This document shows positions 1 to 10,050 of a stretch of DNA of 64,000 bases, piece after piece (position 1 is the first letter of the stretch; each line of letters begins with the position of its first letter). The position numbers and the translations under genes were made by a program. The DNA comes from Vibrio splendidus (lineage in GTDB: Bacteria; Pseudomonadota; Gammaproteobacteria; Enterobacterales; Vibrionaceae): positions 1 to 64,000 of the forward strand of contig NZ_MCUN01000001.1 of the NCBI RefSeq assembly GCF_002873455.1, written 5' to 3'. The notes below the pieces were generated by a model. The model was given only the letters and a program-made list of their open reading frames with translations, was not told the DNA's origin and ran no database searches.

Positions 1-1289
1 AACTAGACGCTGAACCTCAAGCAGAAACGGCACCGCAAATTGAAACTACGGAACAAGCTGAAGTTCTAGGACAAGAAGATGAGTTCTCGTTTGATGACTT
101 CGAACTGCCAGAGTTTGGTGAAGAAGACGCATTGGCGGAAGTCGTTAGTGAGCCTGATGAAGCTCAATTAGAGCAAGATCTCGCTCCTGAGGCAGAAAAG
201 TTTGAGTTCGATGAGCTTGATCTTCCTGAATATGACGAAGAAAGCGCAAAAGCAGACTCTGTTTTAGATGATATTGAGCAAAGCAGCGCAGAGCCAGTAG
301 CGGAAGAAGAAGGCGTCGAGTTCGATGAGCTTGATTTGCCTGAATACGGTGAAGACGAAGCCATCTCAGATGCATTTGCAGAGAAGCCGACACCACTGAC
401 TTCTTTTAGTCCTCAAGGTGAAGAGCAAGATGCGTTGCATGATTTGTTCTCAAACCCGCAAAGCTTTAGTCACGCTGACGACTTCTCCGATACAGAGGGT
501 TTCTCGGACGAAGCAGGGTTCTCAGATGCAGAAGAACCTGAACTGGCAGCGTTCGCACAACCAGATGATACACCGAGTTCATCTTCAGGATTAAATTCAA
601 CGCCTTTAGAATCAAACTCAGCACCTACAGCGGTTCAAGACGAACCACTAGAAGGCTTTGACGATTTTGATGAAACAGCATTGGCTGAGTTGCTCTCAGA
701 AGATGTACAAGACTCAGTCGACAATATGTTTGAGAAGCCATTAGATGCAACGTCGATTGACAGTGCAGGGCTCGATATCGATGCGATGCTTGAAGTTGGC
801 GGTGAAGATTGGAAAGGCTTTAACTTAGCTCCAGAGCAGCAATCAAGCATGCACAATGGTGTTCCTGACGATCAACAAGAGATTTGGGCATCGGCTGAAA
901 AACAAGCTGAACCTAAAATTAAAGAAGAGAATTGGGGTCAACAAGATAACCTAACAGAGTCAGGCAACAGTCGTGATAAGCAATACATGACGATTGACGA
1001 ATTGATGGCTCAAGTAGAGCAAGAAGGCGAAGAAGCCATTAATCCAGATGATGAAGAGTTGAAGCTGGATGTTGGCCTCAATGAATTCCCTGATGTTATC
1101 GGTGATATCGGCAACTATGATGTCGACAACAATGCAGAAGCTGCTGGCAAGCTCGATTTGGCTAAAATCTATATCGAGATGAGTGATTCGCAAGGTGCAA
1201 TTAAGCTTCTAGAAGAGGCGATAGTTGACGGGAGCGATGATATTCGTCGAGAGGCAAAGAATCTTATCGATACGTTAAACGGCCGATAA
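1..1289 (+). CDS. hubP: HubP/FimV polar landmark protein, C-terminal part (5' end outside window)
   Basis: The reading frame is already open at base 3 and runs to TAA at 1287-1289, so only the C-terminal part is present. It is very acidic (Asp/Glu-rich) and carries at least three copies of an FDELDLPEY-like unit (coded near 90-120, 205-235 and 319-350). It ends in the conserved FimV C-terminal domain, a TPR-like helix pair that starts around KLDLAKIYIEM and contains GAIKLLEEA. In Vibrio this family (HubP) is an inner-membrane protein with periplasmic LysM and long acidic cytoplasmic repeats. It recruits ParA-type ATPases to the cell pole. Position directly before truA is usual for fimV/hubP. 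Identification is by domain style and synteny; the LysM part is not visible. Confidence 0.9.
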   Translation, partial: LDAEPQAETAPQIETTEQAEVLGQEDEFSFDDFELPEFGEEDALAEVVSEPDEAQLEQDLAPEAEKFEFDELDLPEYDEESAKADSVLDDIEQSSAEPVAEEEGVEFDELDLPEYGEDEAISDAFAEKPTPLTSFSPQGEEQDALHDLFSNPQSFSHADDFSDTEGFSDEAGFSDAEEPELAAFAQPDDTPSSSSGLNSTPLESNSAPTAVQDEPLEGFDDFDETALAELLSEDVQDSVDNMFEKPLDATSIDSAGLDIDAMLEVGGEDWKGFNLAPEQQSSMHNGVPDDQQEIWASAEKQAEPKIKEENWGQQDNLTESGNSRDKQYMTIDELMAQVEQEGEEAINPDDEELKLDVGLNEFPDVIGDIGNYDVDNNAEAAGKLDLAKIYIEMSDSQGAIKLLEEAIVDGSDDIRREAKNLIDTLNGR

Positions 1290-1302
1290 ATTTAAAAATC
1301 AT

Positions 1303-1332
1303 AAAGGGTAGCGTTGGCTACCCTTTATTTTT
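1303..1332 (+). terminator. Rho-independent terminator after hubP
   Basis: A 10-bp stem, AAAGGGTAGC at 1303-1312 with GCTACCCTTT at 1317-1326, is followed by a short T-rich run. It ends the hubP transcript. Confidence 0.85.
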
Positions 1333-1482
1333 GGACGAGCCTAAGCGCCTTTGTTTTATTTAGCTTCTTAAACCGCCGTCTAGGGCGGTAGTGATTGTTT
1401 ATTGCATTTTTAGCCCCATCGTATTTGGGCTAAAACTCATTTCCGTATATACTTCTCGCCCATTTTCAAAGAGAACAAAAAC

Positions 1483-2277
1483 ATGAAAATTGCTTTAGGT
1501 ATTGAATATAACGGTACCCACTACTTTGGTTGGCAGCGCCAACGAGACGTGAAAAGTGTCCAAGAAGAATTGGAAAAGGCTCTTTCAGTTGTCGCGAATC
1601 ATCCTGTAGAGGTTATGTGCGCGGGTCGTACAGATGCCGGTGTTCACGGTACGGGACAAGTCGTTCACTTTGAAACTAATGTCGATCGTAAAATGGTGGC
1701 ATGGACAATGGGCGCAAATGCCAACATGCCAAAAGATATAGCGGTTCGTTGGGCAACAGAAGTGAATGAGGATTTTCATGCTCGTTTCTCAGCAACTGCA
1801 CGCCGTTACCGCTACATCATCTTTAACCATGCACTACGCCCAGGCATTCTGAATTCGGGCGTGAGCCATTACCATGGTCATCTTGATGAGAAAAAGATGC
1901 ATGAAGCGGGTCAGTACTTGTTAGGCGAGAACGACTTCACTTCATTCAGAGCGACACATTGTCAATCTCGTAGTCCATGGAGAAACATGATTCACTTAAA
2001 TGTGACTCGTCATGGACACTACATTGTGATTGATATTAAAGCGAATGCGTTTGTTCACCATATGGTGAGGAATATTACGGGTAGCCTTATTGCAGTAGGT
2101 AAAGGTGAGCAGAAACCAGAGTGGATCCAGTGGCTTTTAGAGGCTAAAGATCGAAAAGTAGCCGGCGCAACTGCAAAAGCGGAAGGTTTGTATCTGGTAG
2201 ATGTTGATTATCCTGAACATTTTGAGTTACCACGAGAGCCTATTGGTCCTCTATTTTTGCCGGATAATTTGAACTAA
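1483..2277 (+). CDS. truA: tRNA pseudouridine(38-40) synthase TruA
   Basis: The 264-aa protein isomerises uridines 38-40 in the anticodon arm of many tRNAs. It begins [11 protein letters not shown] and contains the catalytic motif GRTDAGVH near residue 50, whose Asp is the universal pseudouridine-synthase nucleophile. The C-terminal half has the conserved FVHHMVRN segment. Length matches the bacterial family (about 260-270 aa). A weak six-pair hairpin (1372-1389) lies in the leader between hubP and truA. It is followed by accD; the dedA gene found between truA and accD in E. coli is absent here. Confidence 0.97.
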   Translation: MKIALGIEYNGTHYFGWQRQRDVKSVQEELEKALSVVANHPVEVMCAGRTDAGVHGTGQVVHFETNVDRKMVAWTMGANANMPKDIAVRWATEVNEDFHARFSATARRYRYIIFNHALRPGILNSGVSHYHGHLDEKKMHEAGQYLLGENDFTSFRATHCQSRSPWRNMIHLNVTRHGHYIVIDIKANAFVHHMVRNITGSLIAVGKGEQKPEWIQWLLEAKDRKVAGATAKAEGLYLVDVDYPEHFELPREPIGPLFLPDNLN

Positions 2278-2453
2278 ATGTGAGACTTAGGTTCAAAAAT
2301 CATTACGGTTTAGTGCGTAAAATAGTCCCAGAAAATAGGTACAACCAGTTTTTTATCTACAGTCGCTGTTTTATGTGCTTTAATTCCCACGCATAATTCC
2401 CAAATTTATTTCTTTCGCAATCAAGCGGAGGAATCGAAACAAAAAGGTCTTCC

Positions 2454-3380
2454 ATGAGTTGGCTTGAAAAGATTTTAGAAAAAAGCAACATCGTAACATC
2501 TCGTAAAGCGTCTATCCCTGAGGGTGTTTGGACTAAATGTACTTCTTGTGAGCAGGTTCTCTACCATGCTGAACTAGAGCGTAACCTAGAAGTGTGTCCA
2601 AAATGTGACCATCACATGCGCATGAAAGCACGTCGCCGTCTGGATACCTTCCTAGACAAAGGTGAGCGTGTTGAACTAGGTGCTGATCTTGAGCCACAAG
2701 ATAAGCTGAAGTTTAAAGACTCTAAGCGTTACAAAGAACGTATTTCTGTTGCTCAAAAGAACAGTGGTGAAACAGACGCATTAGTTGCAATGAAAGGCGA
2801 ACTGCTTGGTTTGCCTATCGTAGCGTGTGCTTTTGAATTCTCATTCATGGGCGGCTCAATGGGTTCTGTTGTTGGTGCTCGTTTTGTTAAAGCGGTAGAT
2901 GCGGCGATTGAGAACAACTGTGGTTTAGTTTGTTTCTCTGCAAGTGGTGGTGCACGTATGCAAGAGGCGCTTATGTCTCTAATGCAAATGGCAAAAACCA
3001 GTGCTGCTCTAGAGCGTTTATCTGCGAAAGGTCTACCTTTTGTTTCAGTCATGACTGATCCAACAATGGGTGGTGTTTCTGCAAGTTTGGCCATGCTTGG
3101 TGATATCAACATTGGTGAGCCAAAAGCACTTATCGGTTTTGCCGGACGTCGTGTAATCGAACAAACTGTACGTGAAGACCTTCCAGAAGGTTTCCAACGC
3201 AGTGAGTTCCTTTTAGACCATGGTGCTATCGACATGATCGTTGACCGTCGTGAGATGCGCCAGCGCGTTGCAAGCCTTGTTGCTAAAATGACCAACCAGC
3301 CTTCACCATTAGTAGTTTCTGTGAACGATTCACCGAATGAAGCTACTTATGAAGTACCAGAAGCGCCAGAAAAAGGGTAA
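2454..3380 (+). CDS. accD: Acetyl-CoA carboxylase carboxyltransferase subunit beta
   Basis: This 308-aa protein is the beta half of the carboxyltransferase that moves carboxyl from biotin to acetyl-CoA, the first committed step of fatty-acid synthesis. A four-cysteine zinc ribbon is visible near residues 27-49 (CTSC, then CPKC). It is followed by the crotonase-type carboxyltransferase fold with the Gly-rich [18 protein letters not shown] segment. Length is typical. It heads the accD-folC-dedD-cvpA-purF series and is preceded by a 176-bp gap with no obvious terminator after truA. Confidence 0.97.
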   Translation: MSWLEKILEKSNIVTSRKASIPEGVWTKCTSCEQVLYHAELERNLEVCPKCDHHMRMKARRRLDTFLDKGERVELGADLEPQDKLKFKDSKRYKERISVAQKNSGETDALVAMKGELLGLPIVACAFEFSFMGGSMGSVVGARFVKAVDAAIENNCGLVCFSASGGARMQEALMSLMQMAKTSAALERLSAKGLPFVSVMTDPTMGGVSASLAMLGDINIGEPKALIGFAGRRVIEQTVREDLPEGFQRSEFLLDHGAIDMIVDRREMRQRVASLVAKMTNQPSPLVVSVNDSPNEATYEVPEAPEKG

Positions 3381-3422
3381 AGTACCTTCTAACAAACCAA
3401 CTTAATTATGGTTATGAGTTAG

Positions 3423-4685
3423 ATGAGTCAACAACCTATTCCTCAAGCCACATCCTCTTTGGAGATGTGGCTTGATTATTTATCAAACATCCACACAAGC
3501 GCTATTGATCTTGGATTAGACCGAGTTCAGGCCGTCGCCTCTAAGGCAAACCTCACTAAACCTGCTCAACATGTTATTACTGTTGCTGGAACCAATGGCA
3601 AAGGCTCAACATGTGCACTGATGGAAGCTATTCTATTGGATGCTGGTTACTCAGTTGGTGTTTACAGCTCTCCTCACTTAATTCGCTATAACGAACGTGT
3701 TCGTATCAACGGCCAAGATCTATCTGATGAAAAAATGGCTCAGTCTTTCGATTTCATTGAGAAAGAACGCGGCGAAATCAGCCTTAGCTTTTTTGAATAT
3801 GGCACTTTAGCGGCGTTACGAGCATTTCAAACCGAAGCGGTTGACGTTGTATTGTTAGAAGTGGGTCTAGGCGGACGTTTAGACGCGACCAATATCGTTG
3901 AGCATGATGTTTCTGTGATTACCAGTTTGGCTGTCGACCATGTTGATTGGCTAGGTGATGACATCAATGTGATTGGTTTTGAGAAAGCAGGTATTTATCG
4001 TAGCGGTAAGCCGGCTATCTGTGGTCAACCTAAACCACCGGCTACCGTTGCTGCGCACGCTGACGACATAAAGGCTGAGTTCTATCAAGTGGGTATTCAA
4101 TACACTTACGATGTGGACGGCGATACGTGGAACTGGCGCAGTGGTGCATTCCAACTAGAATCACTGCCTATTCCAAGCCTGCCGTTACCGAACGCAGCAA
4201 CAGCATTGATGGCATTGGGTACTTCAGAACTTAGCATTAGCGATGTGAACGTAGTTAATGGTATGAAGAACGCACAGCTTCCTGGGCGTATGCAGCAAAT
4301 TAGCGAGCAACCCGTGATTGTGCTTGATGTTGCGCACAACCCGCATTCGGCTGAATACTTTGCGCAGCAAGTAACGAAGAAGTATGCAGGTAAAAATTTA
4401 CACGTTGTAGTCGCGATGCTTCACGACAAAGATATCCCTGCGACATTGGAAGTATTAGCACCAATCGCAACTCATTGGTACCCAGCATCACTGAATGGCC
4501 CACGAGCCGCGACAGCCGCTGAATTGTGTCAAAGCTTACCTCAAGACGTAGAGCAGTATTCAAACCCTGTAGCAGCGTTTGAAGCGGCTATAGCTTCTGT
4601 TAAAGGTGACGATGTTGTACTGGTGGTCGGTTCTTTCCATACTGTGGGTGAAGTATTGGAGCATTGGCAGAAAAAAGGAAACTAA
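3423..4685 (+). CDS. folC: Bifunctional folylpolyglutamate / dihydrofolate synthase
   Basis: The 420-aa Mur-ligase-type enzyme adds glutamate to dihydropteroate and to folates. The ATP-binding P-loop VAGTNGKGSTCALMEAIL lies near residues 53-70. The folate-site motif LLEVGLGGRLDATN follows at about 144-157, and the C-terminal ligase motif VLDVAHNPHSAEYF at about 300-313. It starts 42 bp after accD, and its TAA stop directly abuts the dedD start (TAAATG), which suggests coupled translation in one operon. Confidence 0.96.
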   Translation: MSQQPIPQATSSLEMWLDYLSNIHTSAIDLGLDRVQAVASKANLTKPAQHVITVAGTNGKGSTCALMEAILLDAGYSVGVYSSPHLIRYNERVRINGQDLSDEKMAQSFDFIEKERGEISLSFFEYGTLAALRAFQTEAVDVVLLEVGLGGRLDATNIVEHDVSVITSLAVDHVDWLGDDINVIGFEKAGIYRSGKPAICGQPKPPATVAAHADDIKAEFYQVGIQYTYDVDGDTWNWRSGAFQLESLPIPSLPLPNAATALMALGTSELSISDVNVVNGMKNAQLPGRMQQISEQPVIVLDVAHNPHSAEYFAQQVTKKYAGKNLHVVVAMLHDKDIPATLEVLAPIATHWYPASLNGPRAATAAELCQSLPQDVEQYSNPVAAFEAAIASVKGDDVVLVVGSFHTVGEVLEHWQKKGN

Positions 4686-5261
4686 ATGGCAAGTAAATTC
4701 CAAAGCCGATTAGTCGGCACCATCATTTTAGTGGCCATTGGCGTGATTGTATTACCCGATGTGCTGGATGGTAAGAAGCTCCATTATAAAGAAGAGTTTG
4801 CAAGCATTCCGATTAAGCCAGAGCTTGATAGTAATGTAGAAGTTTTTGAAGTACTCGATCCCGTTGAAGATCAAATAGCGCTACCGGACTCTCCGGTTGA
4901 GCAAGTGGTTGAAAGTGGTGTTGGTGATAATTCAGATACGCAAACCGCGTCTGCTTCAAACAATAAAGAAGCTGACAAAGTGGCTGTGGTGGTGAAGCCT
5001 GTACCAGAAAAAAATGAATACCAAGACAGTGCTTGGATCATTCAATTGATGGCTTTGAAGAATGCTGACAACGCAAAAAATGTTGTTAAGGATTTACAAA
5101 AGCGTGGTTATCAAGCTCACACCAAGCAAGAAAAAACATTTACGCGAGTAATTATTGGTCCCGATGTCTCTAAATCCAAACTTGAGCGACAAATTAAGGA
5201 ATTAGAAAAAATTACGGGTTCAAAAGGCCAATTGCTCAAATTTAAACCGTTAAATCCATAA
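4686..5261 (+). CDS. dedD: SPOR-domain cell-division protein DedD
   Basis: The 191-aa bitopic inner-membrane protein has an N-terminal membrane segment (about residues 9-26, LVGTIILVAIGVIVLPDV). An acidic, low-complexity periplasmic linker follows, then a C-terminal SPOR domain (about 116-190, beginning SAWIIQLMALKNADNAKNV). SPOR domains bind denuded septal peptidoglycan, so the protein is expected at the division ring. The ATG abuts the folC stop; its ribosome-binding site (AAGGA) lies inside the folC end. Confidence 0.93.
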   Translation: MASKFQSRLVGTIILVAIGVIVLPDVLDGKKLHYKEEFASIPIKPELDSNVEVFEVLDPVEDQIALPDSPVEQVVESGVGDNSDTQTASASNNKEADKVAVVVKPVPEKNEYQDSAWIIQLMALKNADNAKNVVKDLQKRGYQAHTKQEKTFTRVIIGPDVSKSKLERQIKELEKITGSKGQLLKFKPLNP

Positions 5262-5322
5262 GAAAACGTTTGCGTCAGCATTTTTTCTGTTAAAATGCGC
5301 GCCAACTTAAGATGAAGAATTC

Positions 5323-5814
5323 ATGAATTGGTTAGATTTTGTCATTTTAGGCGTGATCGGCTTCTCTGCCGTGATCAGTTTAGTTCGCGGTTTCGCTAAA
5401 GAAGCGTTGTCACTTGTCATTTGGTTTGGAGCATTTTTTATTGCTAGCCAGTACTACGCTAAATTAGCCATGTACTTCACCAATATCGAAGATGAGATGT
5501 TTCGAAACGGAACTGCGATAGCAGCATTGTTTGTTGCAACGTTAGTTGTTGGTGCCTTAGTTAACTATGTCATCGGGCAACTAGTTCAGAAAACAGGCCT
5601 GTCGGGTACAGACAGAATCCTCGGTGTCGTCTTTGGCGGCTTACGTGGTGTTTTGATTGTTTCTGCAGTGTTGTTTTTCATGGATGCGTTTACTGCATTC
5701 CCAAGTTCTGAGTGGTGGAAGAATTCGCAATTGGTTCCGGAATTTAGTCGAATCATTGCGCCGTTCTTCGAGCATTTACAAGCAACATCTAGTTTCTTAT
5801 CTGGCGCGCTTTAG
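5323..5814 (+). CDS. cvpA: CvpA family membrane protein
   Basis: The 163-aa integral membrane protein has four predicted hydrophobic segments (about 5-20, 27-45, 66-84 and 100-120). It starts MNWLDFVILGVIGFSAVISLVRGF, the hallmark of CvpA (colicin V production; in pathogens linked to bile and envelope stress tolerance). It sits directly before purF as in many gammaproteobacteria, 61 bp after dedD. The exact biochemical role of CvpA is not settled. Confidence 0.93.
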   Translation: MNWLDFVILGVIGFSAVISLVRGFAKEALSLVIWFGAFFIASQYYAKLAMYFTNIEDEMFRNGTAIAALFVATLVVGALVNYVIGQLVQKTGLSGTDRILGVVFGGLRGVLIVSAVLFFMDAFTAFPSSEWWKNSQLVPEFSRIIAPFFEHLQATSSFLSGAL

Positions 5815-5847
5815 CGCCAGTTAATGTCGAAAATCGAGGATTAGGAC

Positions 5848-7362
5848 ATGTGTGGTATTGTTGGAATCGTGGGTTCAACACCTGTAAACCAGTCTATTTA
5901 TGACGCTTTAACGGTATTGCAGCATCGTGGCCAAGATGCCGCTGGTATTTGTACCATAGAAAGCAATCGTTTCCGTCTGCGTAAGGCGAACGGTTTAGTT
6001 AAAGATGTTTTTGAAGCAAAACACATGCAGCGCCTCCAAGGTAACGTAGGTATTGGTCATGTTCGCTATCCTACTGCGGGAAGTTCGAGTGCTTCTGAAG
6101 CTCAGCCTTTCTACGTAAATTCTCCTTTTGGTATCACGCTGGCGCACAACGGCAACCTAACGAATGCAAGTGAAGTTCGTGAGAAGTTGTTCGAAAAAGA
6201 TCGTCGTCATGTCAACACAACCTCTGATTCTGAAGTTCTACTGAATGTATTGGCTCATGAGATCGATACTGTTAAAGGTAATGTGACTTCAGAAGATGTA
6301 TTTCGCGCAGTTGCAAACGTGCACCGTACTATTCGTGGTGCTTACGCAGTGACAGCGATGATCATCGGCCACGGTATGATCGCATTCCGTGACCCACATG
6401 GTATTCGTCCACTGTGTCTTGGTAAGCGTGAAATTAACGGTAAAACAGAGTACATGGTTGCGTCTGAGTCAGTAGCGTTAGACGCTGTTGGTTTTGATTT
6501 CATGCGCGATGTTGCTCCTGGTGAAGCTATCTACGCAACATTCGATGGTGAGCTTTTCACTAAACAATGTGCAGACAACCCACAACTAAACCCATGTATT
6601 TTTGAGTTTGTTTATTTTGCTCGTCCTGATTCATTCATCGATAAAATTTCGGTTTACAGCGCACGCGTTGAGATGGGGGAGATGTTAGGCAAGCGTATTA
6701 AAGAAGAGTACGCAGACTTAGACATTGATGTTGTCATTCCAATTCCTGAGACATCAAATGATATAGCGCTACGAATTGCTCAAGCGATTGATAAGCCATA
6801 TCGTCAGGGTTTCGTGAAAAACCGCTACGTTGGCCGCACGTTTATCATGCCGGGTCAGCAACAACGTAAGAAGTCAGTTCGCCGTAAACTCAATGCGATT
6901 CGTTCTGAGTTTAAAGGTAAGAACGTTCTATTGGTTGATGACTCAATTGTTCGTGGTACAACATCAGAACAGATCATTGAGATGGCTCGTGATTCTGGCG
7001 CAAGCAAAGTCTTCATGGTTTCTGCTGCTCCTGAAGTTCGTTTCCCGAACGTTTACGGTATCGATATGCCGAGCGCGACGGAGCTTATTGCTCATGGTCG
7101 TGACAACGAAACGATTTGTAAACAGATTGGCGCAGACGCTTTGATTTTCCAAACGCTACCAGACTTAATCTCTGCAGTAGGTATGGGCAATCAAGACATC
7201 TCTCGTTTTGATACATCAGTATTCAACGGCGAGTATGTAACGGGCGATATCGACCAAGCGTACTTAGATTTCCTAGACTCTTTACGTAATGATGATTCAA
7301 AGGTTGAGCGTGAAATCCAACAAGACCTCGCTAACTTAGAGTTACATAACGAAGGCGCTTAG
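5848..7362 (+). CDS. purF: Amidophosphoribosyltransferase
   Basis: The 504-aa enzyme catalyses the first step of de novo purine synthesis (PRPP plus glutamine to phosphoribosylamine). After Met removal the N-terminal nucleophile is Cys (MCGIVGIVG), the mark of Ntn-type glutaminases. The C-terminal phosphoribosyltransferase half carries the PRPP loop [13 protein letters not shown] near residue 365. Length matches E. coli PurF (505). It is the last gene of the accD block, and a strong terminator follows at 7495-7525. Confidence 0.97.
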   Translation: MCGIVGIVGSTPVNQSIYDALTVLQHRGQDAAGICTIESNRFRLRKANGLVKDVFEAKHMQRLQGNVGIGHVRYPTAGSSSASEAQPFYVNSPFGITLAHNGNLTNASEVREKLFEKDRRHVNTTSDSEVLLNVLAHEIDTVKGNVTSEDVFRAVANVHRTIRGAYAVTAMIIGHGMIAFRDPHGIRPLCLGKREINGKTEYMVASESVALDAVGFDFMRDVAPGEAIYATFDGELFTKQCADNPQLNPCIFEFVYFARPDSFIDKISVYSARVEMGEMLGKRIKEEYADLDIDVVIPIPETSNDIALRIAQAIDKPYRQGFVKNRYVGRTFIMPGQQQRKKSVRRKLNAIRSEFKGKNVLLVDDSIVRGTTSEQIIEMARDSGASKVFMVSAAPEVRFPNVYGIDMPSATELIAHGRDNETICKQIGADALIFQTLPDLISAVGMGNQDISRFDTSVFNGEYVTGDIDQAYLDFLDSLRNDDSKVEREIQQDLANLELHNEGA

Positions 7363-7450
7363 CTTTTTATTAGTAATAGAACTTTTGCTAGTAATAAACT
7401 TTTTATTAGTAATAGGATGTTTTCGCTAGTAACAAAGCAGTTCGCTAACA
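7363..7450. repeat. Degenerate tandem repeats downstream of purF
   Basis: About four diverged units of 16-20 bp share a core close to TAGTAATA flanked by T-runs (units begin near 7364, 7382, 7400 and 7420). They lie between the purF stop and its terminator. No ORF is seen. Confidence 0.5.
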
Positions 7451-7494
7451 ATGAATCACTATAGTTAGCGTGCTCAGAATAAGATTTGAGCAAT

Positions 7495-7525
7495 AAAAAA
7501 CCAGAGCATCGGCTCTGGTTTTTTT
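7495..7525. terminator. Bidirectional terminator between purF and aphB
   Basis: Stem CCAGAGC (7501-7507) / GCTCTGG (7512-7518) has an A-run on the left and a T-run on the right. It can therefore stop both purF and the convergent aphB transcript. Confidence 0.88.
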
Positions 7526-7547
7526 GTTTGTGGAGGAGGGAGTGACT

Positions 7548-8423
7548 CTAATGAATGTGGTATGCGATCACAAAATCAATAAACAGTCTAACTTTCTCTG
7601 GCAGGTGGTCTTTGTGGTTATAAAGCATGTAAATATCACGAGGGTTAGCGCTCCAGTCTTCTAAGACTTGTACTAAGCTGCCATCTTCAATGTATTCACG
7701 GATCATCACGTCAGGCATCAGAGTGATACCTAAACCTTCAGAACAGGCTTGTCTCACGACATTAAGCGCATTCGCGTTGAAACGACCTTTCTCGCTGTTA
7801 ACGACGGTCTCTTCATTAGAGTTACTCAGCTGCCACTTAATCAGCGGGTAGCCTTTAAGTAACGAATGGTTTGCCAACTCTTCTGCATGACTTGGTGCCG
7901 GGTTCTTCGCTAAGTAGTCAGGGCTTGCGATAAGAATATCTTTCACTTCACTGATTTTTCTTGCGATTAGGCTTGAATCACGCTGCGGACCCACTCTGAA
8001 AATTACATCCCATTCGGTTGGATCAAGCTGATCAGCTTGGTTGTTCATCATCAGCTCAATATTGATATCAGGGTATTGAGTCATGAATTCACTGAACATC
8101 GGCATCATCATGCGCTTGGTCAGGTTTGAGGGCGCTGTAATACGAATCTTACCGGAAGCTCCTTTACACACGTCTGTGAGCTCTTCTGCAGTAGAAGACA
8201 GACGTTGCAATAGCGGAGAGCATTCATTGAAAAAACGTTCGCCTGCCTCTGTTAAAGAGAGTTTACGCGCGTGTCTATTAAGAAGCCTAAGGTTCAAAGA
8301 GTCCTCTAAGGCTTGGATGCGTCGTGTGATGGTCGCAACCGGAATCATAGTCTTGCGTGATGTTGCGGTGTAGCTCCCATTTTCAACGACGAGTCGAAAG
8401 AGGTTTAAATCATCTAATTTCAT
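7548..8423 (-). CDS. aphB: LysR-family regulator AphB
   Basis: From the ATG at 8423 the protein is 291 aa and opens MKLDDLNLFRLVVENGSY. An N-terminal LysR winged helix (about 1-60) is followed by a two-lobed effector domain. As I recall the V. cholerae AphB sequence, the match is close throughout (for example TRRIQALEDSLNLRLLNRHA and PSNLTKRMMMPMF). AphB activates tcpPH in V. cholerae and responds to pH and anaerobiosis. An in-frame GTG at 8435 would add four residues, but the ATG form matches the expected length. It diverges from the RssB-like regulator gene. Confidence 0.92.
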   Translation of the reverse strand: MKLDDLNLFRLVVENGSYTATSRKTMIPVATITRRIQALEDSLNLRLLNRHARKLSLTEAGERFFNECSPLLQRLSSTAEELTDVCKGASGKIRITAPSNLTKRMMMPMFSEFMTQYPDINIELMMNNQADQLDPTEWDVIFRVGPQRDSSLIARKISEVKDILIASPDYLAKNPAPSHAEELANHSLLKGYPLIKWQLSNSNEETVVNSEKGRFNANALNVVRQACSEGLGITLMPDVMIREYIEDGSLVQVLEDWSANPRDIYMLYNHKDHLPEKVRLFIDFVIAYHIH

Positions 8424-8651
8424 AAATCCAGACACATTTGTTTACAATCTCATCTAATTTATACGTAACAGTGAGATCAATGTTTGCGTTACGTCAACTC
8501 GTTGCACTATTTACAAGTATTCCAACCCTTGTCACGAATTACCAGTAAAGAGTGCACATTTGTGTATTTAGCATTTTGTTACTAAGTTTTATATTAGTTC
8601 TTAAAACAGATAACAATAATAATTCGACTTAGTTTTGTGAGGTTAGATATT

Positions 8652-9755
8652 ATGTACAAAACTCACAGTCAGCCAGTTATGACCTCGGCTCAGGAAGTTC
8701 TCAATCCAAAATGCGTTATGTTGGTTGATGATGATCCTATTTTTCGCCGGATAACCAGCGCGTATCTAGACAAGATTGGTTATAAAGTGGTTGAGGCTGA
8801 AAATGGACTGGACGCTCTGCAAAAACTCAGAGATTCAGCGCCAGATTTAATTGTGTGTGACTTATCAATGCCAATACTGGATGGCATTGAGCTTGTAGAA
8901 GAGCTCAGTTTAGAGTATCCGTCAATGCCTATGATCGTTGTGTCTGGCACTGATGATATGTCTGATGTGGCGAAAGCATTACGATTTGGTATCAAAGACT
9001 TTTTAGCGAAACCTCTAGAGGATCACGGTCATCTAGGAAGTGCGATTGCGAACACATTAACAGACTCGTTCGATAACATCTCAGACCAACGAGATTTTTC
9101 AAGCCAATGGTTCTGCGTTGATGACGGTGGCGAGATCCCTGAAGACCAAGAGCTGCATTGGCATCTAAATTACCTGCAAGATAACCCCAGTGCTGCAAGA
9201 GACTTATTGCACGCGCTGCTGCCAGAGAAAGACACACGACAAGGCTCATGGCGTTGTAGTTACCGTTTACTGCAATCAACAGAGATGATGCCACTCGTGT
9301 TTGATTACGCGTGGATGATGAACGGGCAGTTTGCTTTTTACCTCGTTGATTCGTCGTCTTCTGATAACGGCGGCTCAGCAACCACATTGTTGGTGAGAGC
9401 GTTATTCCACGATTACATAAGAAATAGAAAAGATTTTAACGTTGATCTCAAAGATATTGCGGAGATTTTGGAGAAGGGGATTCGTTGCTCTAAATGTTCA
9501 ACCCCTGTGAATGCCTTGTTTGGTGTTGCTGATCTTGCTGTGGGAACTATCTCTATTTTACCTGCGGGTTTAGATGGACAATGGTCGAATGGCGAATTGA
9601 ATCAACATATTGCAGCGGGAGAGCGCTTGGGTGAAAATTGTAAGAAGAACTTCATTACACGGGATCTTCCGATTGAACAGGGCTGCCAGCTATCATTGAG
9701 CCTGCTTGGATCGGCAAGTTTTAGTTTAGACATACACCAAGGGTCCACTGATTAA
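8652..9755 (+). CDS. RssB-like response regulator
   Basis: The 367-aa protein (from the ATG at 8652, preceded by GAGG nine bases upstream) has an N-terminal receiver domain. It shows the acidic triad VDDD, phospho-acceptor Asp in VCDLSMP, and the conserved Thr/Lys (VVSGTDD, LAKPLED). The C-terminal half resembles the degenerate PP2C-like domain of RssB, with local similarity at DNPSAARDLL, CSYRLLQS and LLVRALFHDYI. RssB delivers RpoS to ClpXP in E. coli. An RssB-type role is inferred; an upstream in-frame GTG (8637) is less well placed. It is divergent from aphB. Confidence 0.82.
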   Translation: MYKTHSQPVMTSAQEVLNPKCVMLVDDDPIFRRITSAYLDKIGYKVVEAENGLDALQKLRDSAPDLIVCDLSMPILDGIELVEELSLEYPSMPMIVVSGTDDMSDVAKALRFGIKDFLAKPLEDHGHLGSAIANTLTDSFDNISDQRDFSSQWFCVDDGGEIPEDQELHWHLNYLQDNPSAARDLLHALLPEKDTRQGSWRCSYRLLQSTEMMPLVFDYAWMMNGQFAFYLVDSSSSDNGGSATTLLVRALFHDYIRNRKDFNVDLKDIAEILEKGIRCSKCSTPVNALFGVADLAVGTISILPAGLDGQWSNGELNQHIAAGERLGENCKKNFITRDLPIEQGCQLSLSLLGSASFSLDIHQGSTD

Positions 9756-9903
9756 CCCTATATTTCCTCGGTTTTTGTGAATAATTGATTAAGGTATAGT
9801 TGCGCAAATGGTGTGGCTATGCCTTTTTTGTTAAATGTTGATTTAGCAAAGCAGGTTTGGTTCGCCAGATACTTACCTTTACTAACAAAAACAAGAAGCA
9901 ATC

Positions 9904-10041
9904 ATGGCAGATAACAAAGACTTTCAAGACCCGTTTAATGTATTCTATTTTTTAGGATTTTTAGCCGCATTTTTAGCGATTCCATTACTACCAGCAACAC
10001 TTACGTTGATCCGTGTATTCAATGGTTACGCAACATTCTAG
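9904..10041 (+). CDS. 45-aa predicted small membrane protein
   Basis: An intact ATG-to-TAG frame of 45 codons begins MADNKDFQDPFNVFYF. It contains one hydrophobic stretch (about residues 13-37, FYFLGFLAAFLAIPLLPATL), so a single-pass or hairpin inner-membrane protein is likely. A weak purine stretch (AAGAAG) lies 5-10 bases upstream. It sits between the RssB-like gene and ybaN. I do not recognise a named family; reality is supported by the charged N-terminus followed by a clean hydrophobic core. Confidence 0.65.
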   Translation: MADNKDFQDPFNVFYFLGFLAAFLAIPLLPATLTLIRVFNGYATF

Positions 10042-10050
10042 TTAGGCGAT

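Noticed and set aside
1372..1389. Second terminator between hubP and truA
   Set aside because: The six-pair ACCGCC/GGCGGT hairpin has no T-run; the true terminator is at 1303-1332.
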